From Arabidopsis thaliana (Eukaryota > Streptophyta > Magnoliopsida > Brassicales > Brassicaceae), in NCBI RefSeq assembly GCF_000001735.4, contig NC_003074.8, positions 16,065,261 through 16,129,260 of the forward strand: 64,000 nt of DNA, in the 5' to 3' direction. How positions within the stretch are numbered: the stretch's first letter is position 1; each line of letters opens with the position of its first letter. Under the pieces are notes generated by a model, which was not told the origin of the DNA, ran no database searches, and saw only the letters and a list, made by a program, of their open reading frames with translations. The position numbers and the translations under genes were made by a program. Positions 1 to 10,233 of the stretch are shown piece after piece.

Positions 1-1642
1 GTAAAAGTTTAATCGTCTGTTTTACCATCTCCGCATCAGAGATATTCTCTTAACAATGTGAGTTATATTCAAAAAGAGACTTCAAGTCTTGAAGTTTTAG
101 TAATAACTAATTATAATTTATTTTATCTAATAACACATTCATATAAGAATTGCTTCATACAACTTTTAGATCTTTAGTAGTCAAAGATTGAACATAATCT
201 TCTGGATATGTCACTTATTATCCATTCATTACTTCTCCTTCTCGAGATGATGAAACTTCAAGTTCATCCATCTCGTATTGAATTCCACTCTAGAATCATA
301 ATGTATTTATATCTCATCATATTAACTTTGAGATTTGGAGAACTATACCGCATCGATAATTTTAATTTTGTATTCCCATAGAAAACAATGTATATGCTCT
401 TCTAGAGTCTTTTAATAAGATTTTATACTACTTGATATACTAGATTATTTCATCGTTAGAATTTTTTTTTTTTTTTTTTTTTTTTCTCAACTTCTGATGA
501 TAATTTAAGTTCTTGAAAAAAAAACTTTGACCATCAAAAATATGATATCTTCTTAAGATACATTAAACTAGTCATTCATGAAAATTTCTATAAGTGATTA
601 TACCTTTAAATTAAGTTATTTATCAATCAATTTATTTTATAAAATAATCAAGTATTATATACTAATACAATTTTAATGCAATATTGTAAAACCAATCAGA
701 ATAAAACTATTTTGTGCAAAATCTGGATTTTACATATATCTTGAAAAAACTTTTATTTAGGGTAATATGAATGCGTGCAAGATTTGGGTAAAATGATTTC
801 GTGCAAAATTAGGGCAAAACCATGAACAATTTTTTTTTTTTTTTTTATTTAGATACCACAAAGATTTAGAGAAAAAAATCTTATAAAAAGAAAAATTATC
901 TTGGAACGTTTTTAGTAAAAATAATAATAACACAATCAAATATATGAAAATCTTATAAAAAGATTTAGATAATAATAACACAAAGATTTAGATATATGGA
1001 ATCTTATAAAAAAAAAATTATTTTGCAACATTTTTAGTAAAAATAATAATAACACAATCAAATATATGGAAATCAAATATTTAATATGGAAAAGTCAATA
1101 TCTAAAAGTGATAAGATATGTATAACGTTTTAATCAAAAGAGTTAAATAAGGGATATCATATCAATCATAAATGGATTTTAGACAATATAATATTTATAA
1201 AATGATATTGAATATAGATGCAACTATTCAAAACTGGAATGCTAAAACATTAATACATGCTTGCATCACCCACCACCGGGGTATGAATAGTTACAAAATT
1301 AGTTATATAATTATAAAATTGGTAATTTATATATTCAATATTGTAATAGTAAATCACAAAAATTAACAATTAACAAGCATGATTCTCTTCTTTAACGATT
1401 TTCTTTGTAGAATCATTGAATCATGCGATAGTAATTATAGAAACAAATGATAAGCATGATTCTCTTCTTTATTGAATCATTGAAAACATGCTTTTACCGA
1501 TCTATACTATAATCATCGATCGGCTCATATTGTTTTGTTTCAATAATAGAAAATAAGTACTATGAACCATGAGTCGATAAATAAACATGGTTCTTAAAAA
1601 AAAATGTAAGAATCTCTATATCTACCTTTTAGAGCGTGCTGA
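1..1642. other. AT-rich intergenic stretch
   Basis: No gene is supported. It holds a poly-T run around 463-485 and short AT-rich repeats, for example two copies of the phrase AATAATAACACAATCAAATA near 924 and 1046. A direct repeat containing AAGCATGATTCTCTTCTTTA occurs near 1376 and 1452. The open frames here are short and of low complexity. Confidence 0.6.
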
Positions 1643-1809
1643 TAACGTGTTATAAACAGAGAAAGAGATAGAAGATATGAGTGTATTATTCCATTGAGAT
1701 AAAGGGTTCTTTATATAGGAGTACAAGGAAAGGGTAAAACCCTAGAAACATCTAGATGATGGGCTTAGATGATGGGCCTTATAATGGGCATCCATTTTTA
1801 TTCATAACA
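1630..1809 (-). mobile_element. Short retrotransposon LTR remnant with a primer-binding-like site
   Basis: Read on the minus strand, a 162-bp segment (1809 to 1648) begins TGTTATGAATA and ends TTTATAACA, so it has TG...CA ends with a short inverted repeat. Directly downstream, about 1647-1630, is TTATCAGCACGCTCTA, which resembles the primer-binding site of Copia-type elements. I see no gag or pol below it, so only one LTR edge remains. The flanking five bases do not match as a target duplication. The identification is inferred from structure alone. Confidence 0.4.
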
Positions 1810-1810
1810 C

Positions 1811-2022
1811 ATGCATATCTTTTTTTGTTTGTTAATTAGTTACAAATACGAGGAATTACCGATCGAGACCCTTATATCGATTCGCTGGGATATAAGATCC
1901 CTTCTAACCAAGAATCAAACTATGGGTCAATCTTCTCGCTCCCAACAAAGAGTCTCACAACCACTAGACCAATGTTTAGTTAGTAGAGCCAACACATTAT
2001 TTTGTACTTATTACAAAACAAT
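1811..2022. repeat. Left copy of a duplicated flank (pairs with 7099-7290)
   Basis: About 200 bp here reappear, diverged, at 7099-7290. Shared phrases include GGGATATAAGATCCCT, TCAATCTTCTCGCTCCCAAC and CCAATGTTTAGTTAGTAGA. A second shared block lies at 2880-2945 here and 7334-7415 there. The block between them, which holds the six-cysteine gene, is missing at the second site. It is a local duplication followed by deletion, or the reverse. Confidence 0.75.
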
Positions 2023-2132
2023 TTAGGTAGTGATTAACAAATTACTAAAAGAACTATCATTTTATTAGAAATATTAATAATACAAATTACCATTACATGA
2101 AAAAAAATATCTAAGGATTGAAAAAATTGTGA

Positions 2133-2465
2133 TTAAAAAATGCCTATTAATTTGCATGTCATCTTAAGTATAATACGGTAGTAGAAACGCATAGGAAATA
2201 AAATCCCAAAACAAACTTCGGGAAGACCGAGTAGAATAATGCAACATTCTTGTTTTATATCTTTCACAATGCCTTGTTTCACTGCCTCTACACAATCTGG
2301 AATTTTTCTTGCGTCAGCCACACAAGACAATGGATTTGGAAGCAACCCTTGTTCTGACATTGGAGCCATAGCCAAATCATTATTACCTTTCGTATCAGAA
2401 AGTGATAGTATTACAACCATCACTGTTAAGATAGACGCACACACTCTTTGTATGTTCTCACCCAT
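2133..2465 (-). CDS. Small secreted six-cysteine (prolamin-like/ECA1-type) protein
   Basis: A single-exon 110-residue protein. Residues 1-27 form a signal peptide, with a hydrophobic core around residues 10-22 (ILTVMVVILSLS). The mature part carries six cysteines at 48, 58, 74, 75, 85 and 104 in the order C-C-CC-C-C. This is the arrangement of the plant prolamin-like family that includes ECA1 gametogenesis-related and egg-cell secreted proteins. Family members are usually single-exon, secreted, and expressed in the female gametophyte or seed; that expression is knowledge of the family, not visible here. The ATG used is the only one giving a signal peptide. The gene stands alone between two blocks of a local duplication (1.8-2.0 and 2.88-2.95 kb). 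It could be a recent or weakly expressed copy, and I cannot name it precisely. Confidence 0.6.
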   Translation of the reverse strand: MGENIQRVCASILTVMVVILSLSDTKGNNDLAMAPMSEQGLLPNPLSCVADARKIPDCVEAVKQGIVKDIKQECCIILLGLPEVCFGILFPMRFYYRIILKMTCKLIGIF

Positions 2466-3040
2466 TGTTAAATGTTTGTATAACTTGTATTTTATCTTGT
2501 GATGCTACTATGACATATTGTTTATAGTAATTATATATCTTGTACGGTTATGAATTTTTTTGATGAAATATATATATTGCCTTTTTCATAGATTGTATAC
2601 ATGTATCATGTATGTGTTAGTTGTCCTTGAACATTGTATGTTCTTGAGAATAAGAATACTATGTATGTAATCAAAATAAGAAGAATAGAATGTAATGCAC
2701 GAGCTTTTTGTTTTGGGGTCAAAAGTATTGTGTTAGATTATTTTACTTTTCTCTCTTTAATTCGTATTTAATTGTTATCAAATAATTAAAACCAAAAAAT
2801 GTTTTAATCTATAAATTGTCAAAAGACTTTGTGTTGTTTTCAATAGAAAATAAAAACTGTATATTAGTTTTTATTATTTTCAATCATAAATAAACAAAAA
2901 TTTGAAAAATATTTAACCAAATGATATAGAAAGAAATTAAAAAATAGTTCTAGAGGCAATAAAATGAAATTTAAGTAATACATTTTATCTGGACAAATTT
3001 TTTTCTCCCAGACCCAGTTATCGAGAAGCTTCTCTCGAAT
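2466..3040. other. AT-rich upstream region of the six-cysteine gene
   Basis: This is upstream of the minus-strand six-cysteine gene and ends at the unrecognised open region that follows. It includes the block 2880-2945 (CAATCATAAATAAA ... TATAGAAAGAAAT) that is repeated at 7334-7415. I see no other gene. Confidence 0.5.
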
Positions 3041-4190
3041 ATGTTTTCTGACGCCGGCGGAGGCGCAAATCGTCGGCGTCGGGACTTAGCTCTTCCGATC
3101 AATTTGCTTTGGTTACTTCTTATGCTTTTGTTTACAACTTCTGTCCGCTACTCGAAAACTCTGTTTCAACCCTCTCGAATCATTTCTCCTTCACCGGTTT
3201 TCAACGGCGGCCAAAAAACCAGCTACGGAGGAAGACGATGTGGTCCGGCGTTTGCCCTCCTGTTCCACCCTCTTCTCGCAAATTCTTCGCCAAAATCTTT
3301 CTTTTCCAGCGATGCAATCCCTCAATCAGAAGCTTTTATCATCTCTCCGCCTTTTATTTACAGATCTAGATCTGTTTCAACCACCCCAAGAGAATACTCA
3401 CACCGGAATTCGTTGATGGCAAGAGATGTCTCTTGGACCGTCAGATGCGCCATCTCCGGTGGAGTCGTCGTCGGCGCACGACGTTTTCTTCTTATGGGTG
3501 ATGGTTCCATGGCTCTCCGACAAGCTTCCAAAGCAGCTGCACGCTTCACCGACGAGGGAGACAACAAAAGCCAAAACCCTAATTGCAAATGTGGGCTCCT
3601 CTTTGAAGATGGGCCTCTCTTTTCATGGCCCAATAAGATATCTACTTCGGCCCAATTCTGATTTTTTGGGTCAAACCTAATTAACTTTTGGCCCAGGTCC
3701 GTTTTCTTTATTCTTTTGGCAAACCCTATTTTATTTAAGTCTTCTAACTTTGCTGAGAAGAATGGTCGTGGACTCCATTCTTGCATTGTTATGACATTGA
3801 TAGATAGGGTTGTTCAAATTCATCTAATAATCCTGGTGGAAGATATCTTTAATGTTGTCAATCGTGGTAATCCATCTAAGAAACCTGTGATACAACCTTC
3901 CTCTTTAATAGAGAGAACCTTTGCTTGGTCTCCGACCACTTTGTTGCAAAATCATCTATGGACCTTAACCATCTTTTTAGAAGCCGTGTGTACCAATCCG
4001 AGAATATCTATGGTTAAGGCTTTCCTTTCAACGTCACTATGCCTTTATTGGAACGTGACCAATCATCAATCTCCCAAAATCTTCGTGGAATTGTCTTCGA
4101 CTCACCAATCTCTCGCTTGTGGCAAGCTACGATCAAGTTCTTGTCTCCGATATTTGGATCTTCCGTCGAATTATCGTATGTTCTAAATAA
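3041..4190 (+). other. Unrecognised GC-richer open region, possible retroelement leader or gene remnant
   Basis: This stretch is clearly richer in G+C than its flanks. It has a 206-codon open frame (3041-3661) starting MFSDAGGGANRRRRD, followed by a second open stretch (3716-4186). Overlapping frames on both strands are also open for 80-140 codons, so openness alone proves little. A Gly/Arg-rich start followed by a serine-rich stretch recalls ORF1 leaders of plant LINE elements, but I cannot identify a domain. I see no clear splice structure joining the two frames. No function is proposed. Confidence 0.25.
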
Positions 4191-4738
4191 CAAGTATTAG
4201 TCACTTATGGTGGGTCACTAATTTGCCAAGTAAGTTGTGAAACCATTGACGGTCACCTATTTGCGTCAAGTTAATAGCGGTAATTTTGTAATTGTCTCTT
4301 ATCTATTGCAAGTTTGTGTTTGCAACAATTTCGGTCGTTGCTTTAACCTTGTTTTATTATTGGTTCTAGCTTCTATGTTAGACTCGGAGAGTATTCTTGT
4401 CCATCTCAGTACAAGTAACCTATGGTTAATAGATAACTAATTTATGTTTAGACAGTTGATATATAAATAGCTTTTAAAAGATAAAATTTGAAACCATGAT
4501 ATTAACCATACATAAAACTACTAACCTGAAACTTAAACCAGAAAACATTCTGTTCATATATAAGTTTGTACATTTGAAAACTTTTAGAATTTTGTTTTCC
4601 TTTTTTATCACCGAAGTACTGTACATGCATATAATCATAAATTATTCAAGGGTGTTATTAGTAGATAGCCAAATTTGACATCATAATTAAGAAAATAACT
4701 ATACGTCAGAAATGTTAGGTAAATGACTCTTTTTATGG
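4191..4738. other. Intergenic, nothing recognised
   Basis: AT-rich sequence with only short open frames (67 and 60 codons) that have no recognisable motif. It ends at the 9-bp target duplication of the MULE-type element (4730-4738). Confidence 0.5.
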
Positions 4739-4860
4739 GGGGCTATTGTCTAAATAGAAACTTATTTGACAAAAAATTTGAAATTAGGCATTTATCAACT
4801 GGGCTTACAAGAATAAGCATTTTCAAGTATTTTAATTGACGATGTTGCCCCTGTGTTTTA

Positions 4861-4905
4861 CTCCTTCTTCTTTCTTCTTCTTTCTTCTTCTTTCTTCTTC
4901 TTTTT
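4861..4905. repeat. TTC-rich microsatellite
   Basis: A pyrimidine run built of TTCTTCTTC and TTTCTTCTTC units, inside the left half of the 808-bp MULE-type element. Confidence 0.85.
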
Positions 4906-5101
4906 CACCGTTCTTCTTCTGCTTTTTTTTCCTTCTTTTACTCCAGAAACTTTAAATGGGTTTTGATCATTCAAAATTAATAGAACTCAAACAAGATATG
5001 ATATGTATCTTTTAAGGCGATCTTCGTTTTCGATTTGTGGTAATGAAAAAAAGAAAATAATTTTGGTTTTAAATAGTTGATTCTCTTGAGATGAATTCAA
5101 T

Positions 5102-5305
5102 GGATCCAATTAAACAAGCTTTCATAGAGAAAATTTAAACTCTAGAAGATAATATATATGAAACCCAAGAGTTCTAATCTTAGATTCTCGTCAAATCAAA
5201 TTTGGATCCAATTAAACAAGTTTTCATAGTAGAAATCTAAACCCTAGAAGATAATATATATAGAACCCAATTGTTCTAATTTGAGATTCTTATTAAATCA
5301 AATTT
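5102..5305. repeat. 102-bp tandem duplication
   Basis: Two diverged units begin GGATCCAATTAAACAAG at 5102 and 5204. Both contain CTAGAAGATAATATATAT and end near TCAAATCAAATTT. The pair sits inside the 808-bp MULE-type element. Confidence 0.85.
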
Positions 5306-5555
5306 TTGATGGTAAAGAGAAGAAGAAGATGAGCTTCGCCACCATTGAAGAGAAAACACACGCTCGTGGATCATGATATTGTTTTGTTTTCAGATTTGCT
5401 TTTTTTTCGATGGGATTTGCTTTATATTGGAAAGGGTAAAATCGTAAAAGTGAAGAGATAGAAGTACTTAAATTTGTAAGGCATATGAGATATGCCTTTT
5501 TTGACAAAGACATAGACTTAATTGTGTCAATCCCATAATTGATCCCTTTTTATGG

Positions 5556-7098
5556 TGGGGTAAGGGTGAGTAAAAGACCAATTAACCTTCTGAAATTATA
5601 GATTTTACAAAATGATATATCTACTTTGTAAGTTGTTGTAAAAATTCGGTGAAGAAAAATAGCTCTAACGGTGGAAGCGGTACAATAGTCTTGGAACCAT
5701 GATGAATGTGGTATAGAAGTGATGGTGGTTTTAGAGGAAGCAGTAGTGGTGAAAGATTGGGGGAGGAAAAATAGATACCATGGTGGAAGTGATACGAATG
5801 AAAGTGATGAGGAGGTTAAGAAAGTGGCCGTAATGAAGAACCGAATGTTATAAATTTGGTAAAGGCAGTGGTGGTTGATGTTGATATGATGATGATGGGT
5901 GCAGAGAAAGTGATGATGGAGAAGATCAAACCAAAGATAAAGATCTTTAGTGGTGGAGATCAAGAAAAAAGAAAAAAAAAAAAAAAAAAAACATGAGAAT
6001 TCGAAAAATTACATGTGATTACGTAAAAATACATATAATTTTGTTGAATCTTGTGAAATGTTGATAAATATATAGAGATTTGTTTTAATAGCATGTTTTT
6101 CAAAAATGTTACTTGTATTTTTTAATATATTTTTGGTTAATAGAACTGTTATAAAATATGACAATTCTAAAAAACACGCTTTTAAGTAAAAATAACATAT
6201 ATCTAAAAGAAAAGTATATATATTTTGTTGAATAACATGAAAATTATCTAAAAATACATGGGATTTTGTTAAATCTCATGAAATATTGATAAATATAAAG
6301 AAATTTGTTTTACTAGCATGTTTTCCAAAAATACTACTTGTATTTTTCATACAGATTTGGATCTAAGAAATCGATTTATGAGTCATAGATTCGTATGGTA
6401 ATTGTAGAACATGAAGATGGGTTACGAAGAATATCAAAATCAGAGAGAAATAAAAGAATATGGAAGTGAAAGAGATATGCAAGAGTAGAAAGAGACATGT
6501 GGCTCTTGAAATCAATGGAGGTGGAAGAAAATTGAAAATTCTAAATGACTAAAAAGATTAGTGAATTTTTCTTTAGAGCTCTATTGCAATGTCAGAGGAA
6601 ACAAGGATTGTAGTGGCGGTGGAGTTGAGGGTGGTGTTGATGATGATGGTGCCATGGTGGAAAGATCAAGTTTGAGGTTTAATAATGGTGGTGAGAGAAA
6701 GATAAACAAAAAAGAGAAAGAGTGAATGGAGGTTATATATGTCATTTTCTCTATCTCTCCGACATGGTTCTGTAGATCATAGTTAGTTTCTTCTTTGTTT
6801 TCAAGTCAAATGTTAGTTAATGCATATACTCATTATTCAATGGTATTCTAACATGTTTAACTTTAACCTATAAATACTTACAATAAAGATCTATTTGATA
6901 TTATTCTTTTGACACCTTAAAACTGAGAAAAAAATAATCTCATAATGATTTACAAAAAAAAACAAATGATACAAAGTGATATAGTCTTAAAAAATATATA
7001 ATAATGAACATACATCACTAGTAATTTGTTAGAAATCTTAGACAATATATATTTTAAAGAAAAATAGATAATAAAGGGCCAAAAAATATCAATGCATG
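5556..7098. other. Intergenic stretch with a degenerate duplication
   Basis: No gene is supported. The GGTGG/GATGATG-rich segment at 5690-5900 gives a 137-codon minus-strand frame rich in His, Ser and Thr that looks like low complexity. Around 6023-6122 and 6249-6347 two diverged copies of a segment of about 100 bp occur; both contain TAAAAATACAT, TGTTTTA, TAGCATGTTTT and CTTGTATTTTT. GATGATGATGG-type repeats recur at 6600-6660. Confidence 0.5.
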
Positions 7099-7415
7099 TC
7101 TTTTTTTGTTAATTAATTACAAATCCAAGGAATTATTGGTCGAGATTCATATATCTCTTCACCGGGATATAAGATCCCTCCGAACCAACAATTAAACCAG
7201 GGATCAATCTTCTCGCTCCCAACAATAGAGTCGGACAACTACTACACCAATGTTTAGTTAGTAGATCCAACACATATTATTTTGTACTTATAACATTGGA
7301 TGTACTAACTAAACATTGGTCTAGTAGTTGTCCAATCATAAATAAATAAAAAATGTTGAAAACATTTAACCAAATTATATAGAAAGAACCAAATTATATA
7401 GAAAGAAATAAAATA
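7099..7415. repeat. Right copy of the duplicated flank, with the six-cysteine gene missing
   Basis: This matches 1811-2022 and then, after a junction region, 2880-2945. The blocks that lie about 860 bp apart at the first site are nearly adjacent here. In place of the six-cysteine gene there is a 38-bp inverted repeat (7233-7270 and 7296-7333). The repeat ATTATATAGAAAGAA is also locally doubled at 7372-7403. Confidence 0.7.
7233..7333. repeat. 38-bp inverted repeat with 25-bp loop
   Basis: Arm 7233-7270 (GGACAACTACTACACCAATG...) is matched in reverse complement by arm 7296-7333 (...TAGTAGTTGTCC) with two mismatches in 38. The loop is 25 bp. The left arm belongs to the duplicated flank, so the right arm is an inverted copy of the end of that flank. 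It probably marks the breakpoint of the rearrangement. Confidence 0.85.
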
Positions 7416-7440
7416 AAAAGTATTAGCTTCAGGAGTTCAC

Positions 7441-8967
7441 ATCCTTTCCAGCATGAAAAAACATAACCCAGAAGAAAAGCTCACCGTCCGCCGACGACGT
7501 CTCCACCGGGTAAGGTATTTCTGAAGGTTTAAGAGTAAAATCTCCTGCCATCAAATAAGCTCGGTGAAAAGGTTCTTCAGGGTTGAATAGTTTTACAAAA
7601 GTCGGAAACTTTTGGGCAACAAGATCTGCCGAGAGAAAAGGAAGAAGCGTGATTTTTCAGATCCCAAATCTTTCCTTCTTCGTTTCTTATTAAAAAGCAG
7701 CCTGTATATATGCCATGCAATTGATATAAAGTGTTCAAAAAAGTTTGGTAAAGATTAAACCGAGAAATGTTTTTGATAAAAACATCAAAAACAGAATAAT
7801 AAAGAAAACAATTAAGGAAAAGATGCGATGTCGAAGTGAAATGCAGATGGGATCCCAAAGCCGGTAAGCAAAAACTTCACCGATGCCGGAAAAAATGTTT
7901 AGTAAAGGTGTTTTGGTAGTCGTGTCTGAAAGGTTTTTTGGAAGCCTCTCTAAATATTATAAAAAAAAAAAAAACATAACGATTTTGTTAATTATAATTT
8001 AACAGTAAATAAATAAATTTTGACTAATGTACTTTGTTTTTTTTTGTGCAAACATAGTTGTATTCATTCAAACCCAAGAAAGCCTCTTCCACTTTAATAA
8101 CGGTACTTAATAACGTTTTTTAATATATGGTTGGATCGATCAATGTCATGGACAATAGCATTCCCCTATGCTGATCAATTACTTGTGATATTTAATTTGT
8201 TGCCTTCCAAATGATTTATTTACTTTACGTATATAGTATGAGGGGATATATTGTATTGCGATGGGTAGTTTTATAATTCTCGGACATTTAAACATTTTTC
8301 ATCGCCTTCTTTTTTGATAACTAAAACCTTTCTCATCTTGTAACATCCCTAAGGAAAAAGTAACATCAAAAACGTAAAAGAGTAGCTGGGAGAAGTTGGT
8401 TCTACTTATTAAATTTATGTATCTCTCTTAAGGAATAAAGCTATGGTTCACATTCGAGAGACTACGAATCAAAAAATCAATAATTTTTATTTATTGAAAA
8501 GAAATTGAAAATGGTCATTAAATAATCATAATAATAGAGAGTTTGATAATAACCCTGAAAATTCAAAATCTAAAGTTGATCACCAAAAAAAAGAAAAGAA
8601 AAAGTGAGCCAAAATGTCATGATAGGAAAACAAAAAAAAAGTATGAAAAAAAAATAAAAAAATCTGACTTGCATGTTATCAGAAAAGCATGAATCCTTCA
8701 CTTCACTATACAATTCTTAATCAATATCTCTCAATTTTCAACAGAAAATAAATTACTCATCCCAACTATATAATGGCCAAATTGTCTCACGCACATGCAA
8801 ATTCCATTTACAAATCAATTCAATTAGACAAGTACTATATGAAACTTTGAATAATTGTATCAATGGTTCAAAATTTCAAAATCAATGTGAAGATAAGGTA
8901 TCTAATAATAACATTCAAAATCATGATGAGAGTATTATTTCATAAACATTTCTCTAAGACAATGAAA
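7441..8967. other. Intergenic, no gene supported
   Basis: The first 500 bp (7441-7930) are less AT-rich and give a 93-codon minus-strand frame (7577-7858) with no domain I recognise. This may be a decayed gene or retroelement piece. The remainder is plain AT-rich DNA, and 8930-8967 would be the 3' untranslated part of BIC2. Confidence 0.4.
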
Positions 8968-9318
8968 TCAACAAGAACTCTCAACTCGAAGGCGTTGAGG
9001 CCTACTTCCTCTAGCTCCGGCATCGTCTCCTGAGTCAGCCATTAACGCAGCTCGAGCAGAGACAATCTGGCTAGACGTAAAAGCAGCGTCGAAGGTCGAA
9101 AAATCCATCCATCCCATAAGCAATCCTTCTTTTCCCCAACTATCCGGTATAGGAACTTTTCCGGCAACCTCTTCTCTATGTCTCTTTAGCCTATCACGTC
9201 CTGACAACACCGTTGTTTCCGGGAAACATGTCTTTGTACCTGTCTTGTTTTGTTTCCGGTGAGAAGATCCTGGAGAGATTGGTTCCTTGGTTTCTTCAGG
9301 CAAATTGGTGTTCTTCAT
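8968..9318 (-). CDS. BIC2: BIC2, blue-light inhibitor of cryptochromes
   Basis: A single-exon 116-residue nuclear regulator. Residues 40-80 hold the conserved cryptochrome-interacting block of the BIC family, including GRDRLKRHREEVAGKVPIPD, then WGKEG, and GWMDFSTFDAAF. The flanks are poorly conserved, serine- and charge-rich, as usual for BICs. In Arabidopsis, BIC1 and BIC2 bind photo-excited CRY2 and block its dimerisation, damping blue-light responses. They are themselves induced by light through HY5, giving negative feedback. The start is the first ATG in the frame, and the length agrees with BIC2 as I recall it. A TATA box lies about 70 bp upstream, with ACGT-core motifs nearby. The gene is isolated: the nearest confident neighbour is bZIP67, on the same strand about 5.5 kb away. 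Confidence 0.93.
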   Translation of the reverse strand: MKNTNLPEETKEPISPGSSHRKQNKTGTKTCFPETTVLSGRDRLKRHREEVAGKVPIPDSWGKEGLLMGWMDFSTFDAAFTSSQIVSARAALMADSGDDAGARGSRPQRLRVESSC

Positions 9319-9365
9319 TTTGAACTCTTTTCTTTATTTTTACTTTTGTAGTAGAGATTTTTATT

Positions 9366-9397
9366 GGCTTCGACGTGTGTGTTGTATATATAAAAAT
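9366..9397 (-). promoter_or_regulatory. BIC2: BIC2 core promoter: TATA box and ACGT motif
   Basis: On the minus strand TTTATATATA (about 9385-9394) sits 67-76 bp above the BIC2 ATG, leaving a short leader. ACACACGTCG lies just below it (about 9370-9379), and further ACGT cores (GACGT, TACGT) lie at 9535-9550. ACGT-core sites are the type bound by HY5, which fits light induction of BIC genes. The link is inferred. Confidence 0.4.
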
Positions 9398-9781
9398 GTT
9401 GAGATTTAGAGAGAAATAATAGAAAGAAGAAAAATAATATACAAGGTTGAAAACGAAGGAGAGTGTGACAGAGATTTGTGGTGGCCGTGTCTTCTTGTAG
9501 GATCACATATAATAGTAATACCATTATATGGTCGTTGACGTTTCTACGTCTCATGGCATGTTTGGTTTTTCCTTCACCGGTTATCTAGACCCGGCATGAG
9601 CATCTAACGTCTAGTCGAAGTATAGATGACCGCTTAAACCGCTTTGTAGAACATGCATAAATGTTATACACATAGAATTCACTGATTTTTATTTTATTTT
9701 TGTGAGTTCTTTATTTATTTGATGAGTTAGCTACATTTTAACATAATCTGTTATTTATAGACATCACATACATAATTTATA
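9398..9781. other. BIC2 upstream region
   Basis: This is the promoter side of BIC2. A minus-strand 79-codon frame (9315-9554) overlaps it but is low complexity and is not taken as a gene. ACGT-core motifs occur near 9537 and 9547. No other feature is seen. Confidence 0.45.
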
Positions 9782-10233
9782 GAGTTCGATTGGTAATATA
9801 GTTTACACATAACGGTTTAGAGCTTCTTTAGTGGTTGTTGAAAAAACGGTTAGAAACAATGTTAGATAAAAGGCGGTTAAGTTAAAACCAAGCAGCTAAA
9901 TTTTTGGTAATTGATAAGAAGTGGTTGAATACTAAAAAAGTTATAATATAAAATAAATTAAAATATAAATAAATTCCAGAAATTTTTTATTTCTATTTTA
10001 AAAAATTCCTTTAGATAATAGTATAAGAGAATATTAATATTTAAAATTTTAAAAATTAAAATATATAAGAAAAAGTCCAAGCATTTCATTGCCAAACAAA
10101 TTACCTTAATCTTTATAGGTGGCGGGCAACAATCTCTTCAACCCACTATTTCCAACTGCTTCTTCTAATCGCTATTGATCGGAATTTTAAAAGCGGTTTG
10201 TTTGCGAAGCGGTTAAAGATTACTAATCAAACT
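9782..10233. mobile_element. Possible hAT-like MITE of about 450 bp
   Basis: The left end GAGTTCGATTGGTAAT and the right end read inward, GAGTTTGATTAGTAAT, differ at two of 16 positions. Sub-terminal copies of a CGGTT-type hexamer (AACGGTT, GGCGGTTAAG, AGCGGTT, AAGCGGTTAAAG) cluster at both ends, as is common in hAT elements. I find no intact 8-bp target duplication, so the exact boundaries are uncertain. No coding capacity. Confidence 0.4.

Larger units (their letters stand above)
4739..5546. mobile_element. Non-autonomous MULE-type element, 808 bp, with 9-bp target duplication
   Basis: The element is bounded by TTTTTATGG at 4730-4738 and again at 5547-5555, a perfect 9-bp duplication, the size made by Mutator-like transposases. 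The ends are long, degenerate inverted repeats. The left end reads GGGCTATTGTCT, and the right end read inward begins GGGATCAATTATGGG. Farther in, both ends contain TGACAAAAAA, GGCAT and CTTACAA in the same order. Inside are a CTTCTTCTTT microsatellite (about 4861-4905) and a 102-bp tandem duplication (5102-5305). No transposase is coded. The 71-codon open frame at 5298-5513 looks fortuitous. Confidence 0.6.

Noticed and set aside
5550-5963. 137-codon minus-strand open frame
   Set aside because: It arises from a GGTGG/GATGATG-rich repeat and is low complexity (His, Thr, Ser runs), with no domain, splice context or promoter.
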